Below are positions 32,146 to 43,732 of a stretch of 64,000 bases of DNA, piece after piece. Positions within the stretch are counted from its first letter, which is position 1; each line of letters begins with the position of its first letter. The translations under genes were made by a program, and so were the position numbers. The notes below the pieces were generated by a model. That model had not been told where the DNA came from. It saw nothing but the letters and a program-made list of their open reading frames with translations, and did no database searches. Source of the stretch: Aldrovandia affinis (taxonomy: Eukaryota > Chordata > Actinopteri > Notacanthiformes > Halosauridae); the NCBI GenBank assembly GCA_029706075.1, contig JAINUG010000736.1, positions 1 through 64,000 of the forward strand, read 5' to 3'.

Positions 32146-32445
32146 TCCGGTTTTTGTTAACTTAGGGACATAGTCGCTTAGTTTACACGTCTACTTGTTT
32201 ATGTATTGTATTAGGCTTAGGCATTATTTCCTGCATTGAGTGCTTTACTGCTACCTCTGAATTGTGGCTACAGATTTACCTACAGGGTCCTAGTTTAACT
32301 ATGTGGTTGCTCCTAGCACCCAGGAATTGTACTTCCCACTAGGGTGGCTTTCAGCTAAACTGTTCTTGACTATGGTTAACACTTTGTTGTACGTCGCTCT
32401 GGATAAGAGCGTCTGCCAAATGCCTATAATGTAATGGAATGTAAT
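31357..32445 (+). mobile_element. L2-type LINE, 5'-truncated, in the intron of element A
   Basis: The duplicate at 36392 lacks it, which defines the insertion after GTAA; the same GTAA follows at 32446. The protein remnant is the last third of reverse transcriptase. The 3' end has the L2 tail core (TCGCTCTGGATAAGAGCGTC) and short ATGTAATGGA-like repeats. Confidence 0.85.
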
Positions 32446-32649
32446 GTAAGAAATCTACTCTCATTACAGTATTGTAGTACTGCATATCAATACAGTTCTC
32501 AATGATTACTGTAGTACAGTAATGCAAGTGGACCATAGTACTGTAAACAGAAAGTATGTTTCATGTATGTATGAGATTGGGAACTGTATTCCTACTTTGT
32601 ATTCCTATACATTATGTACAGTATTTTACTTTATTTGTATCCCTTGCAG

Positions 32650-32776
32650 AACTGAAAGATTACCTCCTGAACAGGAGACCGAAATCGTCAACATGGTTCT
32701 AGAAAACAACACCATAACGCTAAAGCAAATACAAAGTAAAATCATAGAAAACAATAGACTGAGACTGAGAATATGA
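32650..32776 (+). pseudogene. IS630-like transposase exon 2 fragment, element A
   Basis: After an AG acceptor at 32648-32649 the frame reads TERLPPEQETEIVNMVLENN, the second helix-turn-helix block of IS630-type transposases, then stops at 32774. Compared with copy B it lacks about 27 bases after TERLPP. The DDE catalytic exon is absent. Confidence 0.7.
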
Positions 32777-32821
32777 GGTATGCTTTCAGAAAACGTGTGT
32801 AAACAATTGAGAAAAACTGTA

Positions 32822-34012
32822 AGAGGCCAACAGCTGAAGCAGGAGTGCTTGTACCTGTGAGGACCTGGAACTCTCCCCTCATCACCACCTGCCCGTTGTA
32901 CAGGCCAGACAAACTGCCCTGCTGGACTCCCATGATCCTGCTGCACACTCTCACTATTCTAGCAAGCGCCTTTTCACCTAAGGTTGCCATGCCAACAGGC
33001 CAGAGAAATACTTCAAACAGACTCGATGCAGGGTTTCCTGTGTGGCAGAAAAGGCGACGATGACACTTCTTGCACAACAGGCCAGTCTTACACTCAAAGT
33101 TCTCTTTGTTATTTATCATCAGTGTGCAAGATACGTACCGCTGGCTACAGTTTCTAACGCCTGTCCCCTGGCTACAGTGTGGGAATAAATCCAATATTCA
33201 TTCATTCATTGATCCATTCACCCCTGGGGTGGGCCTGTAGCCGATAGACAGGCTCTCATTCACCATCACCCTCTGATGAGAAATGAACACATGAGTTTTG
33301 TTCCCCTGCAGGTGTTTGAGTATGAGGGGGAGCACTGGCTACACCCGGCTTGGCCCGGTGTGCGATGGGAAACGGGTCAGGAAGGGGCTGTGTTGTCCAG
33401 AAGATCCATGTTGATCACTTTCTCAAAGGACTTTGTGACAATGGAGGTCAAGGCGCCTGGTGTAAAATGGTTCAGAACTGGTGGTTGGCCGCGGGGGATC
33501 ACAGCAGAATGTTTCCACAGCCTCTGCACCCTCTGAAGGCTGCGTGACAACTTGAGGGGCCTAATGGCCCTGCACAGGACATGAGCGAGCGGATATCTAA
33601 AGGTGTTAACCACACGGTCAGAGGAAATAACAGGGTCGAGGGGCCAGGAGGCAGGGGGCTGTGTTCATGAGGCTGGGTTTTAATACTGAAGTTTTGTTAC
33701 TAAAATCATGTACCCCACACCTGAGATAAAACGTATTTAACTCCTGAGCCCAAATGTGATCAGAATTAAAGCCATCTGCTGCCCCATTCCTCATACCATC
33801 CCAGGCAGAGCCGACATTATTGGTACCAAGTTCCTTTTTAATTTTGTCCTTAAACGTGTGCTTGGCTCTCCCGGTTTCATGTTTCACCTCTGTTTGCAGC
33901 GTTCCACTGGCCTCCTCCGTCACATGAAGGAGAGTCTCTACCTCCACATTATATATTGAGTAATGAATCCACACCAGGGTGCTCAGGCCTGTTTCAGGAT
34001 TACATGCTGTAG
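32822..34012 (-). pseudogene. Degraded LINE on the minus strand, copy A
   Basis: Read backwards it carries pieces of a fish non-LTR polymerase: a pre-RT segment (FKDKIKKELGTNNVGSAWDGM, quoted in part; 33990-33640), the RT start (VLNHFTPGALTSIVTKSFEKVI; 33570-33390), and a C-terminal block (ALARIVRVCSRIMGVQQGSL; 33020-32830). The catalytic centre between about 33390 and 33200 is missing. Frames are broken throughout. It is directly duplicated at 36798-37970. Confidence 0.65.
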
Positions 34013-34089
34013 CGGACATCACCCAGGAATCCAAGCGGTAGGAAGGATGCAACGCACGCAAATAAACATCATTTTAATGTTTAGCAATT

Positions 34090-34330
34090 TTACCGGGTAC
34101 TCCGGTTTCTTCCCACAGTCCAAAGACATGCACGTTAGGCTAATTGGAGAGTCTAAATTGCCCGTAGGTATGAGTGTGTGAGTGAATGGTGTATGTAGTG
34201 CCCTGTGATGGATTGGCGACCTGTCCAGGGTGTATTCCTGCCTCTCGCCCCAATGTATGCTGGGATAGGCTCCAGCCCCCCCGCGACCCTGACTAGGAAT
34301 AAGCGGCTGAAGATGAGATGAGATGAGTTT
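34090..34330 (+). mobile_element. SINE 3' part with RTE-type tail
   Basis: Same family as the full SINE at 48521-48884, starting at about its position 130 (CCGGGTACTCCGGTTTC). It ends in GATGAGATGAGATGA repeats. Its insertion splits copy A relative to copy B, where the flanks are joined near 37970. The stretch 34013-34089 is extra sequence of unknown origin. Confidence 0.75.
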
Positions 34331-34690
34331 TGACATTTAAAAAAATGTGTTTGACATGTGAACACGTGAGCGTTGATTATGAAAACTGTGCTGAATGTAT
34401 GACAGTCTCAGAGTACATTGTATGGTGTCTGAAGAGTTTTGAAAAAGTGTTAACTGGAATAAATGCAAGCCAAGACGTGCTTGAAAAAGTAGAAATAATA
34501 TAATTTTTGATACATGTGCTTAGCTGTTTTATCATTGTCCCAGTGTGTAAACAAGCAAGAACAGTGGTAAAACAGCGTGCTTTAGCCTTGTGTTTCTCCT
34601 CTGATATTCTGTAAGAAAAGCAAAGGTCATTGAGATTAAGCACAGGCAATATGGAGGGGCTCAGTACACAATTTACCCACAGTGACTTCC
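34331..34690. other. Right-arm unit of the inverted duplication
   Basis: Direct copy of 37971-38325 and inverted copy of 30341-30712. It leads into a CA repeat, then the plus-strand IgV gene. No coding function recognised. Confidence 0.7.
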
Positions 34691-34695
34691 TGCTG

Positions 34696-34804
<109 letters not shown>

Positions 34805-34909
34805 CGATGACACAGAGAGCCTATAGCTGTGTCTGCCCATTAAAGGCGAAGTCTGCTCGTCCTACAGACAGTGTTGCCTGGAGAGCCGGACGGACGGACA
34901 GACAGAGAC

Positions 34910-35504
34910 ATGGACGGCTCCTGTATTGCTGCAGTCTTCTGGCTTTGTGAGTAAACATTTATACACAGTTGTAACACTTACATTATATATTATTATAACA
35001 CTAAGAAATACACCATTATACTCTCCATGAATATCCATTCAGCACACTTTTAAGATATTTTAAAATTGATTTATTTTTTAAAAAGGCAGATGAGTTTTTT
35101 CCACAGGTGTGAGTTTCTCTAATGTAATTCTGTTTGTACAGGTGTGTGTTTGTCTCTGCAGCACAGAGCTTCTGGAGAAACTGTTCTCAGACCAGTGAAA
35201 GCTGGAGCCAACATCACTCTGCACTGTGATGTGGAAAACAGACGTAAGGTCATATGGTACCAACGATCCTTCTGCTCCAATCATTCAGTAACTAAATTTT
35301 CAGCGGTTGATTATTTTCACCGGCGCAAACGTGTCCCAGGTGTAGATTTTGAGATGAACAAATCAACTGGTTCCATTGATCTGAAGATTCAACATTTCTC
35401 AGACTCAAACCTGGGATTCTACTATTGTGCCACAACTTTTATAGATAAAGATGGAAAGGATGATCGCCTGCATGGGAACATTACGACCAAGCTTGTGTAT
35501 GCAG
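34910..35504 (+). CDS. V-set immunoglobulin receptor-like gene, copy 2 (leader and V exons)
   Basis: Leader exon 34910-34946 (starting MDGSCIAAVFWL) ends at GTGAGT; the V exon 35142-35504 runs from an AG acceptor (35140-35141) to a GTGAGC donor. Joining in phase 1 gives a continuous hydrophobic leader and V domain. V features: ITLHC, VIWYQ, a KST glycosylation-type site in EMNKSTGSIDLKI, and DSNLGFYYC. It is the inverted twin of 6898-7491, with most amino-acid changes between the two cysteines (for example around SAVDYFHRR). Expected role: cell-surface or secreted innate receptor; ligand unknown. No J-like FGxG and no membrane exon was found before 36320, so the gene may be partial. Confidence 0.7.
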
Positions 35505-36320
35505 GTGAGCTGACAGTCTCATAATCCTTCCTAGTATGCATTATAATGATGTAATATAATAAATATGATCAGATTATGAAGCTGTTTCACTCGTCATATT
35601 CAGTGTATCTCACTGTCCTGTTTCATGAGACAGAACAGGAAGTGAACATTTTGTATGAAAAAGATGAGAAAGCATAAAAATAGTTTGAATAAAAATAAAC
35701 AGTAAAGAATAAAAGTGTAAAAATGTAATTAGAGATTATGAAAAAATAAAGATTCCAAGGCACTCACTTGAGAAACACCTTTATTTTCTTGACAGGAACA
35801 TTTAAAAAAAATCATTCACACGTAATTAGAGATTACTCTGATATGAACATTGTGAGGAGAATATGATAGAAACACAAATAATATAATCTAATAATGTGCA
35901 GATTATAATCCAGAATATAACGTGCACATTTATAAAGGCAATTCTGTATAAAGGCAAACACCTCTCAAACTAGCAGAGCACGTTTCTCATTCTGTCAAAC
36001 TTTTCTCCTCCTCATGATGGAAACATTGGTCAAAATCTGTTTTTATTTTTTTATTTTTGTGTGCAAATGTCAGTTTCTCTTCAATGATTTTATGAAAAAC
36101 ACTTTGGCTGCTCAGGTTCATTAACTGAGCTTGAGGACACAGGGACATGTTTATTTTATCTTAAATAAATATTAATGTATTTTAATTGTATATTTATTTA
36201 ATCTACTCATTTCCAGGCAGTGTGTGTTTATTTGATCTGAAATGAGTGTGTATAAGTTTTATATTTATATGTATTTAATGTGCTGATTTTGACGCAGTGC
36301 GTGTTGCATGTTTGGTTTTT
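35505..36320. other. 3' flank of IgV copy 2
   Basis: 35505-36035 mirrors 6388-6897. From 36036 to 36320 the sequence is AT-rich and has no counterpart in the left arm. I see no transmembrane exon, polyadenylation cluster or other gene. Confidence 0.6.
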
Positions 36321-36795
36321 AGCAGAGCACAACCAAACTTGAGCAGGTTCACAGTAGCGTCCATCGTCCGGACTTTCCTAAATGAGAATAGGTAAGAAAT
36401 CTACTCTCATTACAGTATTGTAGTACTGCATATCAATAGAGTACTCAATGATTACTGTAGTACAGTATTGCAAGTGGACCGTAGTACGGTAAACAGAAAG
36501 TATGTTTCATGTATGTATGAGATTGGGAACTGTATTCCTACTTTGTATTCCTATACATTATCTACAGTATTTCACTTTATTTGTATCCTTTGCAGAACTG
36601 AAAGATTACCACCAAAAGGTGGTAGGGAACGTCTTCTGTCTCCTGAACAGGAGACCGAAATTGTCAACATGGTTCTAGAAAACAACACCATAACGCTAAA
36701 GCAAATACAAAGTAAAATCATAGAAAACAATAGACTGAGACTGAGAATATGAGGTATGCTTTCAGAAAACGTGTGTAAACAATTGAGAAAAACTG
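36321..36795 (+). pseudogene. IS630-like transposon B, 3' part (duplicate of A)
   Basis: Starts inside exon 1 (last 67 bases, to a GTAAG donor at 36392), keeps the intron without the L2 insertion, exon 2 (36596-36752; TERLPPKGGRERLLSPEQE) and the right terminal repeat (36767-36795) followed by TA. The left end is missing. The catalytic region is missing exactly as in A, so A and B derive from one already-deleted element by segmental duplication, not by two transpositions. Confidence 0.8.
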
Positions 36796-36797
36796 TA

Positions 36798-37970
36798 AGA
36801 GGCCAACAGCTGAAGCAGGAGGGCTTGTACCTGTAAGGACCTGGAACTCTCCCCTCATCACCACCTGCCTGTTGTACAGGCCAGACAAACTGCCCTGCTG
36901 GACTCCTATGATCCTGCTGCACACTCTCACTATTCTAGCAAGCGCCTTTTCACCTAGGGTTGCCATGCCAACAGGCCAGAGAAATACTTCAAACAGACTC
37001 GATGCAGGGTTTCCTGTGTGGCGACGATGACACTTCTTGCACAACAGGCCAGTCTTACACTCAAAGTTCCCTTTGTTATTTATCATCAGTGTGCAAGATA
37101 CGTACCGCTGGCTACAGTTTCTAACGCCTGTCCCCTGGCCACAGTGTGGGAATAAATCCAATATTCATTCATTCATTGATCCATTCACCCCTGGGGTGGG
37201 CCTGTAGCCGATAGACAGGCTCTCATTCACCATCACCCTCTGATGAGAAATGAACACATGAGTTTTGTTACCCTGCAGGTGTTTGAGTATGAGGGGGAGC
37301 ACTGGCTACACCCGGCTTGGCCCGGTGTGCGATGGGAAACGGGTCAGGAAGGGGCTGTGTTGTCCAGAAGATCCATGTTGATCACTTTCTCAAAGGACTT
37401 TGTGACAATGGAGGTCAAGGCGCCTGGTGTAAAATGGTTCAGAACTGGTGCTTGGCTGCGGGGATCACAGCAGAATGTTTCCACAGCCTCTGCACCCTCT
37501 GAAGGCTGCGTGACAACTTGAGGGGCCTAATGGCCCTGCACAGGACATGAGCGAGCGGATATCTAAAGGTGTTAACCACACGGTCAGAGGAAATAACAGG
37601 GTCGAGGGGCCAGGAGGCAGGGGGCTGTGTTCATGAGGCTGGGTTTTAATACTGAAGTTTTGTTACTAAAATCATGTACCCCACACCTGAGATAAAACGT
37701 ATTTAACTCCTGAGCCCAAATGTGATCAGAATTAAAGCCATCCGCTGCCCCATTCCTCATACCATCCCAGGCAGAGCCGACATTATTGGTACCAAGTTCC
37801 TTTTGTCCTTAAACGTGTGCTTGGCTCTCCCGGTTTCATGTTTCACCTCTGTTTGCAGCGTCCACTGGCCTCCTCCGTCACGTGAAGGAGAGTCTCTACC
37901 TCCACATTATATATTGAGTAATGAATCCACACCAGGGTGCTCAGGCCTGTTTCAGGATTACATGCTGTGT
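36798..37970 (-). pseudogene. Degraded LINE on the minus strand, copy B
   Basis: Near-identical direct copy of 32822-34012, with small deletions near 37021 and 37803. Same broken polymerase pieces. The join to the following unit at about 37970 is uninterrupted and serves as the empty site for the SINE insertion in copy A. Confidence 0.7.
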
Positions 37971-38321
37971 TTGACATGTGAACACGTGAGCATTGATTAT
38001 GAAAACTGTGCTGAATGTATGACAGAGTCTCAGAGTACATTGTATGGTGTCTGAAGAGTTTTGAAAAAGTGTTAACTGGAATAAATGCAAGCCAAGACGT
38101 GCTTGAAAAATTTGAAATAATATAATTTTTGATACATGTGCTTAGCTGTTTTATCATTGTCCCAGTGTGTAAACAAGCAAGAACAGTGGTAAAACAGCGT
38201 GCTTTAGCCTTGTGTTTCTCCTCTGATATTCTGTAAGAAAAGCAAAGGTCATTGAGATTAAGCACAGGCAATATGGAGGGGCTCAGTACACAATTTACCC
38301 ACAGTGACTTCCTGCTGCCCA

Positions 38322-38359
<38 letters not shown>

Positions 38360-38986
38360 CTTCAGGGCACTTGATGACATGATGTTAAAACACAGAAAGT
38401 TGCCCCCGGGGCGTGTAAAAAGGTCTTTGTGCGTTTGTATTAAAAGGTTATTTTGGCCCCTGTCTGTAATTGGTGTTTTATTTTTCTGCATATTAAAATC
38501 TCCTTGTTCTGGTTTCCTCAGGTGATTTGTCTTGCTTATGGTAGCATGTTCACGCCTATTCCCCGACGTATTCACACTTCCAAACTCGGTGGAACAGGAT
38601 TAAACTCCTGCAGCTCACGGAGTGGAGAGATTGGTACCGTGCTGTGAAATTGGGCTCTCAAATGGGTCTTTGGGTACTTTTAGTGATTGATTCCAGTATA
38701 GTAGATTTCTTTAATTGTGTTGCGATGGGGTGTTTTTTTAGGCATTTCACATCATAGATTGTTTAAATATTCTTTCCATATAGCTCCATTACTTTTGTCT
38801 CTTCAGTGTGATAATGCTCTTTCTGAGGGTGGAGGCTGTACTCCTGTAATAATGCACTTTCTGAGGTCTACACATCTAGTCCCTTTACTGCCTGATAGTG
38901 GTGCTCATTCTGTCTCAGAAATATTTCCCCCCTGAATCAAAGTGTGGTTACTTTCACTGTAATGTTTATATACATGTATATCGTTA
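37971..38986. other. Duplicated non-coding unit and flank, copy B
   Basis: 37971-38325 repeats 34331-34690. A (CA)n tract (38322-38356) follows, then 38357-38986, which is the reverse complement of 17925-17811 joined to 8200-7690. This segment is therefore the intact version of the left arm before the Gmr1-like and hAT insertions. No gene recognised; the frame at 38717-38935 is matched in the inverted copy at 7743-7961 but has stops and no known motif. Confidence 0.75.
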
Positions 38987-39671
38987 CAGTTTTTCTCGAT
39001 TCCTATGGCACATTTTTCCATTCACAGTTTACTTTTCAAAACAACTCACACACAGCCCTTAACAGAAGATGAAATGACCAAAACAGCATATGATGTTTGC
39101 AGAATGACACCACCTTCTCAAAACTTGTTACACACCTATCAAAACCAAACATTTCCATCAAAACCTACAATTTGTGCTCAATTTAAAATGTATGTTTTCT
39201 CATTTATTTAACAATGGAAACTACAGCTATCAATATCAACCTCTGCAACCATCACTTCAAGGTTTGTGCAGCACCCTCACAGTATTGACTGTTTTACCAC
39301 TGACAACCATACTACAAGTTGGGTTTTGTACTGAGCACTCTTACTTAGGGAATATACTGTCAGAAGGTATTTGAAATCTCTATAAAAATGTGTATACAGT
39401 AAAATATTGTAGTTCCGTTTTTGTATTGCTGAATACTGTAAAGGATATTGTAAACAAGGACCTGTCAACACCATTGATTTACATTTGCTCTACTGTGTAC
39501 AAAATGGCAAAGATTCTCACACAAAAATAAATATTTATTGCAGTCATTTTTCCACATTACATGTACATACTGTAAGAAATCAAAATGACAGGCTTCAATA
39601 TACAGTAAAAAGGTCAAATCTCAAACTAAAAAGTCCATAAAAGCAAATTAAAAGACCCTATAATTCATTTT
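38987..39671. other. Element C terminal repeat and 3' untranslated part
   Basis: From the terminal repeat to the transposase stop. AT-rich, with several ACTGTAT/TACAGTA-like repeats (for example 39349-39450, 39540-39610) that also occur in the intron near 41250. No other gene. Confidence 0.5.
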
Positions 39672-40278
39672 TCAAACATTATCGACGCGGACCTGACGAT
39701 TAGGCCACATGTTCTCATCTACATCACAGTTGATGTCTTCCATTGCAATGCATTGTGGAAAAAATCTTCTGGAATGGCGAATCCATCCCTGGCAGTCCTC
39801 TGTGCGGATTGCCAAGCATGCAGCATTCATTGCATCCAGCAATGACATTTGGTCATGTGGCCTGTGATCATATACTTTCCAATGCCAGCAGGAGAAAAAC
39901 TCCTCGATTGGATTTAGCATTGGAGAGTAAGCTGGAAGAAACAGCATCATCATACGTGGGTGGGCAGTGAACCAGTCATTCAATACTCGTGAATGGTGGA
40001 AGGCCACATTGTCCCAAATGATTACAAAACGGGACATGTCCACCCTGAACAGGCCTCTCTCATGTGGCAGCACCAGCCTATCATGCAAGGCATTGAGGAG
40101 CGTAATTAGGCGATCACTGTTGTATGGGCCTATGGTTGGTATATGGCAAAGGACTCCATTTGGCTGCACAGATTGTAATGTTGGCACCCCTCTGTCCTGG
40201 CATGGTTACTGTCGCCCTGTGACCAATGATATTACGGCCACGTCTCCTAACTTTGGAGAAATTGAATCCCGCCTCATC
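39672..40278 (-). pseudogene. IS630-like transposase catalytic part, element C
   Basis: The first part (40278-40160) has DEAGFNFSKVRRRGRNIIGH and GQRGANITICAA; the acidic D of DEAG is the first catalytic residue. The second part (40187-39672) has VIIWDNVAFHH with the second catalytic Asp, and LPAYSPMLNPIEEFFS with the Glu, 35 residues apart (DD35E). The two parts are in different frames, so one base was gained or lost near 40165. The DEA codons are split from upstream sequence by the hAT MITE. Transposase would cut and paste the element at TA sites. This copy is dead. Confidence 0.8.
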
Positions 40279-40798
40279 CAGGGGCGTCGTTTTGGTATGG
40301 CAAGGTATGGCACTCGCCATACCTTGGCTTCTAGCCACATTTTTAATTTTATACAAACTGTATAAACGCCATAATACTGTTAATTAAAATGTAACATATT
40401 CATGAACAAGTCCATGTCATGTTGTGCGATACGAACACGTTCTATATGTTATTTTAGTGGAAAAACCGGACTTAACGTCACCCGCGATTGTGAAGCTAAC
40501 AAGCTAGCTAACGTGCCTTACGCTGATGAGGTCCTGTAGCGCTTATCACTACATTTCACTAAAAAAAGATTTGTATAAGACTATATCATTATGATCCACT
40601 GGAATTCAAAAATAGGTTTACTATTTACATACTGTAGTTGTCTCCTTTGTTTATTAATGTTACCTAAATATATAAGTAAATTGTACAGAAACAACTCACC
40701 AAAATTGACTATTGCACAACTGATTTGACAAAAAAATGTCACCCCCCACACACACCTTCCCTTGCCATACCTTGGCTTTTGCTGAAATGACGCTACTG
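40279..40798. mobile_element. hAT-type MITE (520 bp)
   Basis: Ends CAGGGGCGTCGTTTTG and the complement of CAGTAGCGTCATTTCAG, with 8-bp target duplications GCCTCATC at 40271-40278 and 40799-40806. It has no coding frame of note, so it is non-autonomous. It sits between the two halves of the first catalytic motif of element C. A CCATACCTTGGCTT motif occurs near both ends as a sub-terminal repeat. Confidence 0.9.
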
Positions 40799-41236
40799 GC
40801 CTCATCCACATAGATGAACACATGTGTTGCGTCTGCTTCCAGATCCATTACTCTCTACATTCAAAAATAAATTCAGAGTAAGTTACAACATATACAGGAA
40901 GTGCTGTTTTCTACAGTAATTGAATGTTATGCAGCAAGACAAATCCTTACCTGTACATACTGTGCACGCGCTGCCTTCACATTGTCGCTATTCCTTTGGA
41001 ATGGTACCATGTATAGCTGCTTCGTTGCCACCAGATTGCGTTTGAGGTTGCGGTCTATTGTTGCAACACTGACACTGTTCACATTGACAAATGTCCCCTG
41101 GTCAGCTAAGACAGCTGCCTTGATCTCCCTCAACCTGATGGCATTGTTAGCAACCACCATGTCCACAATAGCAGCCTCCTGTTCTGCAGTGAACATTCTC
41201 CCCCTGCCACCAGTGTGGGCCAGTGTGTTGATTCAG
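40799..41236 (-). pseudogene. IS630-like transposase exons 2 and 3 (start), element C
   Basis: Exon 2 (41236-40951) carries AHTGGRGRMFTAEQEAAIV (second helix-turn-helix), then VNSVSVATIDRNLKRN and ends at a GTAAGG donor. After a 96-base intron, exon 3 starts at 40854 (RVMDLEADATHVFIYVDEA) and runs into the MITE at the DEA codons. The intron-exon design is the same as in elements A and B. Confidence 0.75.
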
Positions 41237-41442
41237 CTGTAAATACTGTAAATATACAGTCATCAGAATTCTACTGTATATTTTGAAAGTCAGTTACTCT
41301 ATTGTAAATGGCTTTAGTGAAACTACAGCACTGCATAGTATTGTAGGCCTACCTACACAGGAATTTTCGGATTCCAAATCTATAGCGTCAAAAACACCAT
41401 CTAATTAGGGAACAGGAATCTGCTCGAAAGGCCTCTTCTATC

Positions 41443-42160
41443 GTGCATAATAAACTTGAACCTGCTACTATTCCCTCCATGATTACCACACGTAGAAAAT
41501 GTGGGCAGAGACTACAGAAGGGACTGAATGTCAATAACTTGATTAAAATTCCATGTTTTAACTGGCCCAAAAATAGCACACGCTCTAATACGAACATTAA
41601 TATGGCACTTATTAATGTCAGATCACTTACTAATAAGAGCTTTTTAATTAATGACTTTATTTCCGAGAAGAAATTGCACTTTTTATTCCTTGTCGAGACT
41701 TGGCTGAAGAGCGACGGCTCTGCAGCCCTTGTTGAATCATGCCCCCCAAACTACGGGTCTATTCAATCAATCAGACAGAATAAGAGAGGCGGGGGTTTAG
41801 CCGTAATTTTTTTTTAAAGACCAATTTTGCTGCACCCAGATTGATTTAGGTACATTTCTTTCCTTCGAATATCTTGCCATCGTCTTAAAAGCAGAGTCAA
41901 ACATACTTATCTTAACAGTTTACAGACCACCAAAACAATCCTCAGAATTCCTTTCTGAAATCTCTGAGCTATTATCTACTGTCATCATGAGTTATAACAG
42001 AATAATCATTACTGGTGACATGAATATTCACATCAACCATAGTACGGACTTGAAGGCCATGGACTTCCTGGATATCTTAGACAACCTAGGATTAATTCAA
42101 CACGTTAAAGAAGCTACCCATAGATTAGGCAACACACTTGATCTGGTAATATCTTATGGA
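41443..42160 (+). pseudogene. L2-like endonuclease, N-terminal part
   Basis: Frame 41443-41817 includes INVRSLTNKSFLINDFI, LVETWLKSDG and KRGGGLAVIF, the standard order of LINE endonucleases; a frame change in a T run (about 41808-41816) follows. The next frame has IITGDMNIHIN and GNTLDLVIS, up to the gypsy insertion. The SDH motif lies beyond the insertion (near 48085). Confidence 0.8.
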
Positions 42161-42758
42161 TGTTATGATGGGTTAAGTGGTTGGAGCCAATCGCAGAACC
42201 CCGAAGGTATCGATAAGTTAAGCTGTAAGTGAACAACCTAACCACAAACTCTGAATAACAGAGAATAGGAAAAACAATAACAAAAAAGGGAAAACAGAAA
42301 AGATCACCCAACGGATGATTTAAGTGCCACAACGACACAAACAAAACGAATAACTGATCCACCAACACCGGGTGTCTGAATGAAAAGATAAACGGCTAGA
42401 AGAGCCAAATAACCAGCTTAGAAATGAAACCCGAAAAACAGTCCACAGACTGCCTAACCGGAACACAAACCAACTCAGGAGGAGCGAGTAAGTTCCCTAA
42501 ATCAGGTAACATGAAAGAGATCCTACATTTACTAATGAGATTTCTTAGATCCTAGAGTAAGTTCTTTTAGTAGTGTCTTTAAAAAGACGCTACCTACCTT
42601 ACCGGCTAAATCGTAAAAATGGCTTACGATTTCGCAAAGAACCAAAAAACAGCTGGGGTTTAAATAGGGAGGAAATGGTGATTGATTACACAGCCCCTCC
42701 CACAAGGAGACAGGCGCAACACCGCCCTCAGGTGGTAAGTCAGGAAACAACCATGACA
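42161..42758 (-). repeat. Second sushi-type element: 3' LTR
   Basis: About 598 bases, nearly identical to the 5' LTR at 47443-48039. The polypurine tract (minus: AAGGGGGTCC) abuts it at 42759-42768. Confidence 0.93.
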
Positions 42759-42766
42759 GGACCCCC

Positions 42767-43732
42767 TTAAGGGACGACTCCTGACGACCCTTCAGAACCA
42801 CGCCGGTGAAAATCCTGGATCAACGAAGGATCCAAGATGTGACGGGACGGAACCCAACTGCGCTCCTCAGGACCGTAACCCTCCCAGTCAACCAGGTACT
42901 GAGTTCCCCTGCCTACACGCCGCGCGAAGCCACAATACTCCGTGCCGTGTAAACGGGACCACCCCCAATGATACGAGGTGGCGGCGGTACTATTTGGGGG
43001 CGCTAAGGCGCTAGTGAGTAGTGGTTTTATGCGGGACACGTGAACGTGGGATGTATCCGCATGGATTGTGGAAGCTGTAATTGCACAGTAACCGGGTTAA
43101 TCTTGCGGAGAATTTTAAAAGGACCAATATAGCGCGGAGCGAGTTTCCGAGACTCTACCCGTAACGGCAGATCTCGAGTAGATAGCCAAACCCGTTGACC
43201 CACCCTATACGATGGGGCTGCCCGCCGACGGCGATTGGCAAACTCCTTCTGGCGATCCACTGCGCGTATTAGCGCCGCCCCTAACCCTTCGCCAGGTGAC
43301 GCGACAACGTCGCACAAAGGCTGCAGCGGAAGGTACCCCGCGTCCCCCTCCAGCGCCGGAAATAGAGGAGGCTGAAACCCAAACTGAGCCTCGAATGGAG
43401 AGAAACCCGATGAAGCGTTGCCGCAGGGTGTTATGAGCGTACTCCGCCCAGGCCAGATGCCGACTCCATGAAGATGGATTGGCGAACGCAAGACAGCGGA
43501 GCGTATTCTCCATCGTTTGGTTAGTACGTTCCGTCTGACCATTGGTCTGTGGGTGAAACCCTGACGACAGGCTCACACGCCCCCTAACAGGGAACAAAAC
43601 GCCCGCCAGAATCTGGACGCAAACTGAGGACCCCGATCTGACACAACGTCTTGTGGCAAGCCGTGAAGGCGAAAGACATGGTCCATCACAAGACGTGCCG
43701 TCTCGAGCGCAGACGGCAACTTGAAAGCGCAA
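42767..43732 (-). pseudogene. Second sushi-type element: integrase C-terminal half and chromodomain
   Basis: Overlapping frames 43205-43732, 43027-43542 and 42767-43039 together cover the integrase core end ([16 protein letters not shown]), the GPF module ([15 protein letters not shown]) and a chromodomain ([19 protein letters not shown]). Several one-base changes, one near 43420-43440 and another near 43028, break the frame. A deletion of several residues precedes the chromodomain. Confidence 0.8.

Larger units (their letters stand above)
30731..32819 (+). mobile_element. IS630-like (Tc1/mariner group) transposon A, defective
   Basis: Inverted ends CAGTTTTTCTCAATTGTTTACACAC (left, only partly quoted as CAGTTTTTCTCAATTG) and the complement at 32793-32819 sit between TA dinucleotides (30729-30730 and 32820-32821). 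It holds two transposase exons separated by an intron, but the whole catalytic region is missing between the second exon and the right end. An L2 LINE lies in its intron. It cannot make transposase. Confidence 0.85.

Noticed and set aside
33276-33547. Plus-strand frames repeated in both copies A and B (near 33300 and 37260)
   Set aside because: The opposite strand shows degraded LINE polymerase motifs; the plus-strand frames are shadows preserved by the recent duplication.
40114-40356. Independent 80-codon gene
   Set aside because: Its first codons come from the hAT MITE end and the rest is the transposase catalytic part.
42170-42368. Short frames at the gypsy LTR edge (also 47305-47502)
   Set aside because: They cross an LTR boundary and reflect fusion of LINE or gag antisense with LTR sequence.
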